Shown here: piece by piece, positions 49,049-57,325 of the stretch
Layout: each line of letters opens with the position of its first letter
Numbering within the stretch: the stretch's first letter is position 1
NCBI GenBank assembly: GCA_964640085.1
Contig: CAZXFA010000011.1
Location: 1-64,000 of the forward strand
Length of the DNA: 64,000 bases
From: CAZXFA01 sp964640085
Lineage (GTDB): Bacteria > Actinomycetota > UBA4738 > HRBIN12
Direction: 5' to 3'
Program-made: the position numbers and the translations under genes
The notes under the pieces: generated by a model
Told to the model about the DNA's origin: nothing
Database searches by the model: none
The model's input: only the letters and a program-made list of their open reading frames with translations

Positions 49049-51538
49049 ATGGATCAGCGGCCGGCGGCGGTCGCACGGCTCCTCGAGGAGCTCGGCGCCC
49101 TCGACCGTGCCTACTCTCGGGGCCACCACGGTCGATGGTCCGCCGCCCGGCGCGCCGAGCTGGTCGACGGCTGCCTGCGAGACCTGTTCGAGGATCTGCC
49201 GTCGCCCGCCGGCGTCGCGCTCGTCGCTCTGGGGGGATACGGCCGCGGACGACTCGCTCCCGCCTCGGACGTCGACCTGCTGCTCGTGCACGATGGGGTG
49301 GCGCCGGAGGTCGTGGCGGCGCTCGCCGAGCGCCTTTGGTACCCGCTCTGGGACGCAGGGATGCGGGTGGGCCACGCCGTCCGGACCCCCCGGGAGTGCG
49401 AGGAGGTCGCCGCCGAGCGGATCGACGTCGCGACGGCGATGCTCGACGGTCGAGCGCTGTCGGGCGACCTCGCCCCGTGGGCGGAGGCCCTGGCCCGGGT
49501 CCTGGCCCCCATCCGTTCCGATCCACGGACGTTCGCGGCGTCCCTGCACGCGGACGCGGAGGAGCGCGGGGAGCGGCATGGCGCGGTCTCGTCGCTGCTT
49601 GAGCCCAACCTGAAGGAGGGAGCCGGAGGCCTGCGGGACGTCCACGTCCTCGGGTGGCTCGGAACGGCGCTCGGGCGGTCGCTGGAAGAGCAGGGCCTGC
49701 TGCGCGACGTCGAGCGCCGGGCCGTGGAGGAGGCCGAGGAGTTCCTCGAGCGCGTCCGCGCCGCGCTGCACCTGGAGACCGGACGGGCAACGGACCGGCT
49801 ACTGCTGGAGCAGCAGCCACCGATCGCGCGGTGGTTGGGGTTCGTCGAGGAACCCGACCTGCGAGCGGTCGATGGGCTGATGCGTCAGGTGTTCGAGCAC
49901 GCTCGACAGGTCGAACACGTCCGCTCCTCGGCGCTCCGGCGGTACCTGAGCGGCGAGCCGCATCCACGCCCGGTGGAGCCGACGCCTCAGGGCGTCCTGC
50001 GCGCGCTCGTCGAGTTGGCGGAGGAGGGCGGCGTCCCCTCCCCCGCGACGCTGGACGCCATCGAGGCCGTCGGGATCCCCGACGAGGTCGAGTGGACCGA
50101 CGGTGTCCGCCACGGGTTCCTGGCCCTCCTCCGAGCGGGTGAGGAGGGCGCCAGGATGCTCGAGGTGCTCGACCGCCTGGGTCTCCTCCACCGGTACCTT
50201 CCCGAGTGGGCCCCCGTGCGCTGCCGCCCGCAACGCGATCCATACCATCGGTTCCCCGTGGACGTGCACCTGCTCCGCTCGCTCGTCGAGGTCTCGCGGC
50301 TGCTCGAGCTTCCCGGCGACGAGCCGATGGCGGCCGAGGCCGTGGCGGCGGTCACCGACCGGGACGGCGTCCTGCTCGGCGCCTTGCTCCATGACATCGG
50401 CAAGGTCGGGAAGCGGAACCACGTCGCCGTCGGGCGCGACATCGCCGCGCGCATGCTCGGGCGCATGCGCCTGCCGGACGCGACGCGCGGGCTCGCCGCC
50501 TTCATGGTCGCCGAGCACCTGCTGCTCCCGGACACGGCGACGCGGCGGGATCTGGAGGACCCGGATCTCGTGCTGGAGGTTGCCACCAGGGTCGGCGATC
50601 CGGAGCGGCTCGCCGCCCTGTACCTACTCGCGATCGCCGACGGGCAGGCCACGGGTCCCCTCGCGTGGACCCCTTGGCGGGCCACCCTTGTTCGGGAGCT
50701 GGTCGCCAAGGTCCAGCATGTGCTGGAACGCGGGGAGGTCGGGGCGGACACCGCCGCCCGCCTGAGCGAGAGGGCGGACGCCCTGCGAGCGCTCCTGCCC
50801 GACGTGCCCGAGGACGCGCTGCGGCGGTTCCTGCTCCGCATGCCCCGGTCGTACGTGCTCACCGTCCCGCCCGAACGGGTGGCCGAGCACCACGCGATCG
50901 TGGCCCCGCCGCTCGGCACCCTGGAGGTGCGGACGCAGGCCGCTCCCGGTGCCCGGCCCGGCACGTATGTCCTGACGGTCGTGGCGGCCGATCGCCCCGG
51001 TCTGCTCTCGCTGATCGCGGGGGCGGTCGCGCTCGCCGGCCTGTCGATCCTCTCGGCGCACGTGTTCACGACCGAGGACGGGACCGCTGTGGACGTCTTC
51101 GAGGTCGAGGGGGCGTTCGAGACGGAGGTTGGGGAGGAGCGATGGCGCGAGCTCCGATCCACGCTGCGGGGGGCGATCGAGGGCAGGGTCGAGCTCGAGC
51201 ACCGGGTCGAGGTCAAGCGTCGCCACTACCCGCCGACCCGTCACGCGGTCCCCGTCGAGGTCGAGGTCCACGCCGACGTCTCGGACTTCTTCACCGTGGT
51301 CGAGGTGGAGGCCTCGGACCGGATCGGTCTGCTCCACGACATCACCCGGACCTTCGCCGACCTGCACCTCGACGTGCATCTGGCGAAGGTTGCCACGTAC
51401 GGTGCCCGGGTGGTGGATGCGTTCTACGTCCGGGATGCCCTCGGCCGAAAGCTCGACGACGAGCAGGTCGCCGAGCTCGAGCGCGCCCTCCGGGCGCGAC
51501 TGGAGGGACTAGACGCCGGCGTGCGAACGGCGCCCTGA
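49049..51538 (+). CDS. glnD: PII uridylyltransferase/uridylyl-removing enzyme
   Basis: An 829-residue bifunctional sensor of glutamine. The nucleotidyltransferase site is VALGGYGRGRLAPASDVDLL (GG-x10-DxD, about residues 60-80). The PII-UTase linker region carries EPNLKEGAGGLRDVHVLGWL. The HD hydrolase domain is GALLHDIGKVGKRNHVAVG (about 445). Two C-terminal ACT domains follow (VVAADRPGLLSLIAGAVALA and VEASDRIGLLHDITRTFADL). Actinobacterial relatives can adenylylate rather than uridylylate PII. It acts on the adjacent glnB product. Confidence 0.95.
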   Translation: MDQRPAAVARLLEELGALDRAYSRGHHGRWSAARRAELVDGCLRDLFEDLPSPAGVALVALGGYGRGRLAPASDVDLLLVHDGVAPEVVAALAERLWYPLWDAGMRVGHAVRTPRECEEVAAERIDVATAMLDGRALSGDLAPWAEALARVLAPIRSDPRTFAASLHADAEERGERHGAVSSLLEPNLKEGAGGLRDVHVLGWLGTALGRSLEEQGLLRDVERRAVEEAEEFLERVRAALHLETGRATDRLLLEQQPPIARWLGFVEEPDLRAVDGLMRQVFEHARQVEHVRSSALRRYLSGEPHPRPVEPTPQGVLRALVELAEEGGVPSPATLDAIEAVGIPDEVEWTDGVRHGFLALLRAGEEGARMLEVLDRLGLLHRYLPEWAPVRCRPQRDPYHRFPVDVHLLRSLVEVSRLLELPGDEPMAAEAVAAVTDRDGVLLGALLHDIGKVGKRNHVAVGRDIAARMLGRMRLPDATRGLAAFMVAEHLLLPDTATRRDLEDPDLVLEVATRVGDPERLAALYLLAIADGQATGPLAWTPWRATLVRELVAKVQHVLERGEVGADTAARLSERADALRALLPDVPEDALRRFLLRMPRSYVLTVPPERVAEHHAIVAPPLGTLEVRTQAAPGARPGTYVLTVVAADRPGLLSLIAGAVALAGLSILSAHVFTTEDGTAVDVFEVEGAFETEVGEERWRELRSTLRGAIEGRVELEHRVEVKRRHYPPTRHAVPVEVEVHADVSDFFTVVEVEASDRIGLLHDITRTFADLHLDVHLAKVATYGARVVDAFYVRDALGRKLDDEQVAELERALRARLEGLDAGVRTAP

Positions 51539-51552
51539 GATCTGAGGAGGAG

Positions 51553-51945
51553 ATGTCAACGACGAAGTCGCTCGGGCCCCTGGACCAGGTCTCCCTGTTC
51601 TGTCGAGAGCCCGAACGCTCGGAGCGCTTCTACGGTGAGGTGCTCGGGTTCCCCCACCTCGGTACCTACGGCGACCTCGCGTTCTTCGACATGCACGGCG
51701 TTCGCCTCTACCTGCACCGGAAGGATGATGCCGAGTGGCGGCCCGGCTCGATCCTCTATTTCGGCACGGACGACATCCGGAGCCGGGCGGCATCGCTGGC
51801 GGAGATGGGAGTGACGTTCGCCGCGGAGCCGCACCTCGTCCATCGCGACGAGGCGAGCGGCGAGGAGACGTGGATGGCGTTCTTCGAGGACCCCGACGGC
51901 AACACGCTCGCCCTCACGTCTCGCGTTCGACCGGATCGAGGGTGA
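51553..51945 (+). CDS. VOC-family (glyoxalase-like) protein
   Basis: A 130-residue vicinal-oxygen-chelate protein. The two beta-alpha-beta-beta-beta units are visible: LDQVSLFCREPERSERFYGE, VLGFPHLGTYGDLAFFDMHG and ILYFGTDDIRSRAASLAEMG, ETWMAFFEDPDGNTLALTSR. FEDPDGN supplies a metal-ligand-type Glu. The ATG at 51553 sits just after GAGGAGG. Activity could be a dioxygenase, isomerase or resistance protein; not assignable. It follows glnD by 14 bases on the same strand. Confidence 0.85.
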   Translation: MSTTKSLGPLDQVSLFCREPERSERFYGEVLGFPHLGTYGDLAFFDMHGVRLYLHRKDDAEWRPGSILYFGTDDIRSRAASLAEMGVTFAAEPHLVHRDEASGEETWMAFFEDPDGNTLALTSRVRPDRG

Positions 51946-51948
51946 CGG

Positions 51949-52662
51949 CTAACGCCCGAGGATCCCACGCAGGCGCTCGGCCATCCTCGGGCTGGCGCCC
52001 TCGTCCTCGTGCTTGAAATAGCAGAAGACGTCGTGACCGGCCTCGAGCGCCGGGCCGATGCGCTCCGCCCACGCCGCGAGCTCCCGATCCGCGTACCCCG
52101 TCTTCCGCAGACGCAGGAACCCGAACGGCTCCCATGAGAGGTCGTCGGGGCCGGGATCCTGCTCGTCGGTCTCGGCCACGCACCAGGCGACGCCCTGCTC
52201 GAGCAGGAGGTCGCGCGCCTCGCGCCAGGAGGGGTGTCGGAACTCCATCGCCGCCCGCGGCCGGGGGGGCAGGTACCCGACGAACGCCTCGATCAGTCCT
52301 CGAGCGTATCGCAACGACGGCGGGCACTGGTACAGGATCGCCCCCAGCCGGTCGCCGAGGACCCGGCACCGCTCGAGGAAGTCGCGGACGTCCTCGTCGG
52401 CGTCGGCGAGCCGCCGGACGTGCGTGATGCGCTGGTTCGCCTTCAGGGTGAAGCGGAAGTCCTCCGGGGTTAGGTCGCGCCAGTTGGACAAGGTCTTCTC
52501 CGTGGGGAGGCGTCGGAACGTGTAGTTGATCTCGACCGACGGGAACCGGCTCGCGTAGTAGGAGAGCATCTCCCGATCCTTCAGCCCCTCGGGATAGAAG
52601 ACGTCGTGCTTCCACTCCTTGTAGGCGAACCCCGATGTCCCCAGAAAGAGCGTCCCGGGCAT
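51949..52662 (-). CDS. DUF72 family protein
   Basis: A 237-residue TIM-barrel-type protein of the YecE/DUF72 family. FLGTSGFAYKEWKHDVFYPE opens the protein. YASRFPSVEINYTFRRLPTE, FTLKANQRITHVRRLAD, GAILYQCPPSLRYARGLIEA, AMEFRHPSWREARDLLLEQG and DVFCYFKHEDEGASPRMAER are hallmark segments. The biochemical role is not established. The ATG at 52662 is only 14 bases from the divergent hydrolase start, and both start codons form the ends of a palindrome. Confidence 0.9.
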   Translation of the reverse strand: MPGTLFLGTSGFAYKEWKHDVFYPEGLKDREMLSYYASRFPSVEINYTFRRLPTEKTLSNWRDLTPEDFRFTLKANQRITHVRRLADADEDVRDFLERCRVLGDRLGAILYQCPPSLRYARGLIEAFVGYLPPRPRAAMEFRHPSWREARDLLLEQGVAWCVAETDEQDPGPDDLSWEPFGFLRLRKTGYADRELAAWAERIGPALEAGHDVFCYFKHEDEGASPRMAERLRGILGR

Positions 52663-52679
52663 GGGAGTATCGTCCCATG
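52660..52679. promoter_or_regulatory. Palindrome joining two divergent start codons
   Basis: CATGGGA (52660-52666), six bases, TCCCATG (52673-52679) is a perfect inverted repeat. Its outer bases are the ATG of DUF72 (minus) and the ATG of the hydrolase (plus). There is no space for two conventional promoters and Shine-Dalgarno sites, so each promoter must lie within the other gene. Confidence 0.5.
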
Positions 52680-53342
52680 GACGCACCCGAGGTGCGGGGC
52701 GACCTGGGTCCGGGCCAGGTTCCGGCCGTTTGGCTCGAGCCGGCCGGGTCGGTCGCCTGGCTCGTCGTCGCCCACGGCGCCGGAGCGGGCAGGGATCACC
52801 CGTTCCTGGTCGGCTTCTGTCGCGCGATGGCCGATCACGGGGTGGCCACCGCTCGGTTCGATTTCCGGTACATGGCCGCAGGACGGCGCTCGCCCGATCC
52901 GGAGCCCGTGCTGCGGACGACCTGGGAGACCGTGTTCGGCGCCGTGGAGGCGATGGCCGCCGGGCTCCCGGTGCTCGCGGGCGGCAAGTCCCTGGGTGGA
53001 CGGATCGCCTCGATGTGTGTCGCCGATGGGCTGCCGGCCGCCGGGCTCGTGTTCCTCGGGTACCCCTTGCATCCACCGGGCCGCACCGAGCGCCTGCGAG
53101 CCGAGCACCTGGCGCGGATCGGGGTGCCCATGCTCTTCCTCCAGGGGACGAGGGACCCGTTCGCGCGTTCCGACCTGCTGGCGCAGGTGCTGGACGGGCT
53201 CGGGGATCGTGCCGAGCTCGTGGCCGTCGAGGGCGGCGACCACTCGTTCAACGTGCGCGGCGCCAAGCTCGGCGCCCGAGAGACCGGCGCCGGGTTGGCC
53301 GATCACGCGGGCCCCTTCGTCCGGCGCGTGGCGGGGGGCTGA
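52677..53342 (+). CDS. Alpha/beta hydrolase (KANL3/TEX30-like)
   Basis: A 221-residue small alpha/beta hydrolase. VAWLVVAHGAGAGRDHPFLV is the oxyanion region, LPVLAGGKSLGGRIASMCVA has the nucleophile Ser in GKSLGG, MLFLQGTRDPFARSDLLAQV has the Asp, and VEGGDHSFNVRGAK has the His. The ATG at 52677 is chosen because the family begins here; an upstream in-frame ATG at 52635 lies inside the divergent gene. The next small gene starts two bases after its stop. Substrate unknown. Confidence 0.85.
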   Translation: MDAPEVRGDLGPGQVPAVWLEPAGSVAWLVVAHGAGAGRDHPFLVGFCRAMADHGVATARFDFRYMAAGRRSPDPEPVLRTTWETVFGAVEAMAAGLPVLAGGKSLGGRIASMCVADGLPAAGLVFLGYPLHPPGRTERLRAEHLARIGVPMLFLQGTRDPFARSDLLAQVLDGLGDRAELVAVEGGDHSFNVRGAKLGARETGAGLADHAGPFVRRVAGG

Positions 53343-53343
53343 G

Positions 53344-53619
53344 GTGCCGCGGAAGCACCGGCGACGGGTTGACGAGCCGATCCCACCGCTCCGGCGCCCA
53401 CAGGGCGAAGCGCCCCTCTGGGCGCTCGCCCCGGGGGCCGACGTGCGGCGTGTCTCGAACGAGAGGCCCTATCGGTGTCCGGGGTGTGACCTGCGGATCC
53501 TCCCGCTCGTGTGGCACTTCGTGGTCGTGCCGGAGGACGCGCCGGATGAGCGGCGGCACTGGCACGAGGGCTGTTGGCGCGTCGAGCTGAACCGCACGCG
53601 GGGCCGTCGCCGGGCCTGA
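53344..53619 (+). CDS. Conserved small actinobacterial zinc-ribbon protein
   Basis: A 91-residue protein. A basic, proline-rich start (PRKHRRRVDEPIPPLRRPQG) leads to RPYRCPGCDLRILPLVWHFV and DERRHWHEGCWRVELNRT, giving C-x2-C and H-x-H-x2-C zinc ligands. This core (YRCPGC, then DRRHWHxxCW) is common in streptomycete genomes as an uncharacterised small protein. The GTG at 53344 lies one base after the hydrolase TGA. A co-translated partner of the hydrolase is likely. Confidence 0.78.
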   Translation: MPRKHRRRVDEPIPPLRRPQGEAPLWALAPGADVRRVSNERPYRCPGCDLRILPLVWHFVVVPEDAPDERRHWHEGCWRVELNRTRGRRRA

Positions 53620-53732
53620 GGATCGTCTCGGCGGGCTGCTAGCATCGAGGGGTCGCGCGAGCGCTCTTCCCGTCTCCCCGCGGTGAGCGCGACATCGGTC
53701 CGAGCGCAACAGGCCGAACGGAAGGACGGGTC

Positions 53733-54080
53733 ATGGCCGAAACAGCGCTCGGCGTCCTGGCAGCCTCCTGGGGCGTCGTGATGGCGCTCTCCCCGGTCCT
53801 CCAGATCCGGAGGATCCTCCACCGACGCTCGTCGGAGGATGTCTCGGTCGGCTACCTGCTCGTCGTCACGTCCGGGTTCGTGATCTGGGTCGCGTACGGG
53901 TTCACGATCGGCAACCCGGTGATCGTGGCACCGAACATGATCGCCCTGCTGGTAGGGGCGACGACGATCATCGTGGCGCTCCGATTCCGATCCTCACGAG
54001 GTCCGTCGCCGACGACGGGCACGCTCGACGGGCCCCATGCCTCGGCGCGGGATCCTGACCCGGCCACCGTCCCCCGCTGA
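53733..54080 (+). CDS. SemiSWEET-type sugar transporter
   Basis: A 115-residue membrane protein with the three-helix MtN3/SWEET half-repeat: LGVLAASWGVVMALSPVLQI (with the PQ-type SPVLQ), SVGYLLVVTSGFVIWVAYGF and PVIVAPNMIALLVGATTIIV. The helix-linker RRILHRRSSEDVSV is the usual RTKSxEGxS-like loop. SemiSWEETs dimerise to move sugars down a gradient. The last 30 residues are a soluble tail. A TAGCAT box at 53640-53645 may be the promoter; the 113-bp gap before the gene holds nothing else I recognise. Confidence 0.83.
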   Translation: MAETALGVLAASWGVVMALSPVLQIRRILHRRSSEDVSVGYLLVVTSGFVIWVAYGFTIGNPVIVAPNMIALLVGATTIIVALRFRSSRGPSPTTGTLDGPHASARDPDPATVPR

Positions 54081-54114
54081 GGAACGTCCGGCTCGGGCGG
54101 GTCCGTCCGCTCGC

Positions 54115-54120
54115 TATCAT
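54115..54120 (+). promoter_or_regulatory. -10 box (TATCAT), leaderless
   Basis: TATCAT ends seven bases before the GTG at 54128, with no Shine-Dalgarno between. Confidence 0.5.
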
Positions 54121-54127
54121 CGCGACC

Positions 54128-54481
54128 GTGCCCACCGAACACGTGCGTGCCGTCATGCGCGAGGGTGAGGCGGGGTGGAGGGGCCGGATCGGCGACCGGG
54201 AGGTCCGGGCCCGGAACCGTGCGGCCTGCCTCTCCTCCCTCCGACGACTCGCCGGATCGGACGCGGCGCTGACGGTCGAGGTGATCCCCGCCCTGGTCGG
54301 CGTTTCGGAGGCGGCCGCGATGCTGGGCTGGGATCGTCGGCGGGTCGCGACCTACGTGTCCCGGGGAGCCTTCCCGGAGCCGGTGGTGACCCTGGCCTCG
54401 GGCCGCGTGTGGCGGCGCGAGGACGTGGAAGCCTTCGCCCGGGACCGATCCCGTCGCAAGGGCAGGAGGATCCGGCGGTGA
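54128..54481 (+). CDS. HTH DNA-binding protein, AlpA/excisionase-like
   Basis: A 117-residue protein in two parts. The N-terminus (VRAVMREGEAGWRGRIGDRE, RNRAACLSSLRRLAGSDAAL) resembles the partial RNase-H fold of HicB-like proteins. The C-terminus is a MerR/AlpA-like winged helix (VGVSEAAAMLGWDRRRVATY, VSRGAFPEPVVTLASGRVWR, REDVEAFARDR). No HicA toxin gene is adjacent, so a toxin-antitoxin role is not supported. It overlaps the start of the histidine phosphatase gene (GTGA), suggesting joint expression. Not linked to any visible mobile element. Confidence 0.72.
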   Translation: MPTEHVRAVMREGEAGWRGRIGDREVRARNRAACLSSLRRLAGSDAALTVEVIPALVGVSEAAAMLGWDRRRVATYVSRGAFPEPVVTLASGRVWRREDVEAFARDRSRRKGRRIRR

Positions 54482-55140
54482 CCGAACGGCTCCTGTTCCT
54501 CGTCCGTCACGGGGAGTCCGACTTCGACTCACGGGACTTCCGGTCCGCGCCCCGGGGCGAGCAGTGGGACCCGCCGCTCGGACCCCGCGGGCGGGAGCAG
54601 GCCAAGCTCTTGACCCGCCGGTTGCTCTCGATGGGCCGGCCATCGGCCGTGTACAGCTCCCCGTTGCGGCGGACGCTCGAGACGGTCGAGCCGTTCGCTG
54701 AGGCCTCGGGGCTCGAGGTCCGCGTCGACGAGGATCTCATGGAGGCGCACATCGGGGAGTGGGAGGGCAAGCGGTTCGAGGAGATCTTGGCGAGCGACGA
54801 GCGGATCCTGCGCCGGTTGCGCAACCAGGAACCGATCTGGAGCCACGCGCCGGGCGCGGAGGCGCTGGGGGCGTTCCGGGGGAGAGTGGGGAACGCGATC
54901 GAGGCGATCCTGGGTCGTCACCCGGAGGGAAACGTGCTCATCGTGTGCCACGGCGGTGTCATCAACGCCTACGTGGCGCCGCTCCTCGGGCTGGACCACG
55001 AGATGTTCTTCGTCCCGGAGAACACCTCGTTGAACTCGGTGGTGGTCGACGGACCCGATCGCCGCGTCCGGTTCCTGAACGACGCGCTGCACCTCACGGA
55101 CCCCCACTTCTTCGACGCAGGTTGGCCCGGGAACGGGTGA
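54478..55140 (+). CDS. Histidine phosphatase (phosphoglycerate mutase-like)
   Basis: A 220-residue phosphatase of the branch-1 histidine acid phosphatase superfamily. LLFLVRHGESDFDSRDF has the phospho-His in RHGE. AVYSSPLRRTLETVEPFAEA, DEDLMEAHIGEWEGKRFEEI and VLIVCHGGVINAYVAPLLGL complete the site. LNSVVVDGPDRRVRFLND closes the fold. The GTG at 54478 overlaps the HTH gene stop. Substrates in this family range from sugar phosphates to nucleotides and proteins; not assignable. Confidence 0.88.
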   Translation: MTERLLFLVRHGESDFDSRDFRSAPRGEQWDPPLGPRGREQAKLLTRRLLSMGRPSAVYSSPLRRTLETVEPFAEASGLEVRVDEDLMEAHIGEWEGKRFEEILASDERILRRLRNQEPIWSHAPGAEALGAFRGRVGNAIEAILGRHPEGNVLIVCHGGVINAYVAPLLGLDHEMFFVPENTSLNSVVVDGPDRRVRFLNDALHLTDPHFFDAGWPGNG

Positions 55141-55154
55141 GCGGAGGACGCCCC

Positions 55155-55160
55155 TATACT
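55155..55160 (+). promoter_or_regulatory. -10 box (TATACT)
   Basis: TATACT matches five of six consensus bases and lies 35 bases before the GTG at 55196, which has its own GAGGAGG. A normal leadered promoter; no clear -35 box. Confidence 0.5.
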
Positions 55161-55195
55161 GCCCGGGAGCGAGTCCCGATCCCGAGGAGGAAGCC

Positions 55196-55579
55196 GTGCC
55201 CGTGCAGTTCCTCTCCGACGAATGGACCGCCGAGCTGAAGGAGCGGTTGAACGCGAGCCAGGGGTTCAGGGATGCCGCCGGGGGCTCGGAGGCCACGATC
55301 CAGAACGTGATCAACACGACGGACGGACTGAAGCGCTACTGGATCCGGATCGAGCGGGGGAGCGTCGATCTGGGTCCTGGCGACGCGCCGCAAGCGGACG
55401 CCACGATCGAGCAGGAGTACGAGACGGCCGCTGCGCTCGCGCGGAGCGAGCTGAACCCGGTGAGCGCGTTCATGACCGGGAAGCTGCGTATCAACGGCAG
55501 CATGATGCTCCTGATGCAGCTCCAGGACGCGCTGTCCGAGCTCGCCAAGGTGATGCAAGAGATGGACGTCGACTACTGA
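55196..55579 (+). CDS. SCP2 sterol-binding-domain protein
   Basis: A 127-residue stand-alone SCP2 fold. FLSDEWTAELKERLNASQGF, RYWIRIERGSVDLGPGDAPQ, ADATIEQEYETAAALARSEL and FMTGKLRINGSMMLLMQLQD match the family, in which a hydrophobic tunnel binds lipids. The GTG at 55196 has GAGGAGG upstream. The ligand is unknown; acyl chains are common in bacteria. It converges with the thioesterase gene, overlapping it by seven bases. Confidence 0.87.
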   Translation: MPVQFLSDEWTAELKERLNASQGFRDAAGGSEATIQNVINTTDGLKRYWIRIERGSVDLGPGDAPQADATIEQEYETAAALARSELNPVSAFMTGKLRINGSMMLLMQLQDALSELAKVMQEMDVDY

Positions 55580-56046
55580 GCGTTCCGCTCGGGCAGGATC
55601 GTGAATGTGGCGGCCGCCCGGGCGAGCAAGGACCCGTCCGGGCCTCGCACATCGGCCTCTGCGTAGCCGAAACGCTTCCCGGCCTTCAACACCCGCCCGC
55701 TTGCCGTCACGGTCTCCCCCACCCGGGCGGGCGCGAGGAACGTGAGCTGGAGCGAGGTCGTGAGATGCGATCGGCCCTCGTCGAGCGCCGAGAGCATCGC
55801 GATCCCGGTCGCAGCGTCCGCGAGGCTCGCGATCACGCCACCGTGCAACGTGCCCATCAGGTTCACGTCGTCCTGACGTACCTCGAGCGAGAGCTCGGAG
55901 GCGCCGGGCCGAAGGCCGTCCAGCCGCATCCCCATCCGTTCGTGGAAGCGTGAGCGCGCGACGCGCTCCCGCACCTGCTCCACCCGTACGTCGTCGTTCC
56001 CCACGGCGGGCAAGCCTAGCGCGGGCGCGAGCTGGAGCGCCTCCAT
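55573..56046 (-). CDS. PaaI-family hotdog-fold thioesterase
   Basis: A 157-residue acyl-CoA thioesterase-like protein. NLMGTLHGGVIASLADAATG is the hotdog signature (HGG with the catalytic Asp in LADAA). HLTTSLQLTFLAPARVGETV and FGYAEADVRGPDGSLLARAA follow. The ATG at 56044-56046 is preceded by GGATCGG; a GTG 16 codons later is the alternative and would remove a short extension. Substrate unknown; phenylacetyl-CoA pathway genes are not nearby. Confidence 0.85.
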   Translation of the reverse strand: MEALQLAPALGLPAVGNDDVRVEQVRERVARSRFHERMGMRLDGLRPGASELSLEVRQDDVNLMGTLHGGVIASLADAATGIAMLSALDEGRSHLTTSLQLTFLAPARVGETVTASGRVLKAGKRFGYAEADVRGPDGSLLARAAATFTILPERNAQ

Positions 56047-56059
56047 CCGATCCGGAGGC

Positions 56060-57325
56060 TCATTCCTTCACGTACGGCTTGCCGTCCGCGGCCGGCGCCC
56101 GGGCGCGATGGACGGCGCCGGCGACGACGAGGATCGTCGCGAGGTACGGTGCCATCAGGAGGAACTCCGAGGGGATCCCCGTCTGGAGGATGGAGAGCTT
56201 GACCTGGAGCGAGTCGGCGAACCCGAACACGAGGGCGGCGGCGAACGCGCCGATCGGGTTCCAACGCCCGAAGATCATAGCGGCCAGCCCGATGAACCCC
56301 CTGCCCCCGGTCATCTGCTCGTCGAACCGCCCGACCGAGCCCAGGGTGAAGTAGACGCCGCCGATCCCGGCCACCATCCCTCCCAGGATCACGTTCCGGT
56401 ACCGGGTGAACAGCACCCGGATGCCGACGGTGTCGGCAGCCCGCGGATGCTCGCCCACGGCGCGCACGCGCAGCCCCCACCGCGTGTAGAAGAGCCCGAA
56501 GTGGATCGCCCCGATCAGGATGAACATCAGGTAGACGAGCACGTTGTGGTCGAACAACAGCGGCCCGATCACCGGGATGTCGGCCAGCAGCGGGATCCGA
56601 ACCGGCTGGAACCGTCCCGGCGTGTTGAGATCGGCGTTCTGCTGGAGGAAGCGTGCCGAGAAGAAGCTCGTGAACCCGGTCCCGAGGACGATGATCACCG
56701 TCCCAGCGATGATCTGGTCCACGCGGTACCGGATCGCGAGCACCGCCAAGAGCCACGCGAGGATCCCACCCACGACGGCGCCCATCAGCAGCCCGAGCCA
56801 CAGGTTGTCCGTCACGCTTCCAACGAGGGAGCCCGTGAAGGCCCCGGCGAGCAGCATCCCCTCGATGCCGATGTTGATCACGGCCGCCCGTTCGCACAGG
56901 ACGCCGGAGAGCGCGCCGAACGTGATGGGCACGGAGGCGAGCAGGGCGCTCTGGAACATGCCGAGCAGGTTGAATCCCCGGCCCCGCGCCGCCCACGTGA
57001 GGAAGGCGAAGATGAAGACCAGCACGACCGCGCCGAGGACCACGTTCGTGTAGCGCCCGAACCCCCTCGTCAGTTGGACGCCGCCGACGAACGCGCAGGC
57101 GGCACCCAGGATGAACGCCGTGATCTGGACGGGGAGGACGAGGTCGGGCAGCCGGAAGGCGGTCTCGCCCCTGGTCGGGTTCAGGACGAAGCGCGACGTC
57201 AGCCCGGGTTCGGACCCAAGTCCGAACAGCACGGCGATCGCGACGCCCACGAGCAGGAAGACGATCCCCGTCGCCCTCGTCCGCTGGAGGGAGATGGCCC
57301 TCGGCGCCACCGCCGCGACGCTCAT
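56060..57325 (-). CDS. ABC transporter permease, BmpA-type nucleoside/sugar family (second subunit)
   Basis: A 421-residue inner-membrane permease of the branched-chain/ribose (BPD_transp_2) family. The core is SVPITFGALSGVLCERAAVI, NIGIEGMLLAGAFTGSLVGS, RVDQIIAGTVIIVLGTGFTS, LRVRAVGEHPRAADTVGIRV and RGFIGLAAMIFGRWNPIGAF. The first 130 residues add three extra helices. The ATG at 57325 overlaps the other permease stop (ATGA). Together with the ATPase and the BMP lipoprotein it forms a nucleoside- or simple-sugar-type importer, like NupPQ or RnsCD. Confidence 0.93.
   Translation of the reverse strand: MSVAAVAPRAISLQRTRATGIVFLLVGVAIAVLFGLGSEPGLTSRFVLNPTRGETAFRLPDLVLPVQITAFILGAACAFVGGVQLTRGFGRYTNVVLGAVVLVFIFAFLTWAARGRGFNLLGMFQSALLASVPITFGALSGVLCERAAVINIGIEGMLLAGAFTGSLVGSVTDNLWLGLLMGAVVGGILAWLLAVLAIRYRVDQIIAGTVIIVLGTGFTSFFSARFLQQNADLNTPGRFQPVRIPLLADIPVIGPLLFDHNVLVYLMFILIGAIHFGLFYTRWGLRVRAVGEHPRAADTVGIRVLFTRYRNVILGGMVAGIGGVYFTLGSVGRFDEQMTGGRGFIGLAAMIFGRWNPIGAFAAALVFGFADSLQVKLSILQTGIPSEFLLMAPYLATILVVAGAVHRARAPAADGKPYVKE

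Noticed and set aside
54128..54481. Excisionase-like HTH as mark of an integrated element
   Set aside because: No integrase, attachment repeats or phage genes lie near it, and flanking genes are ordinary chromosomal ones.
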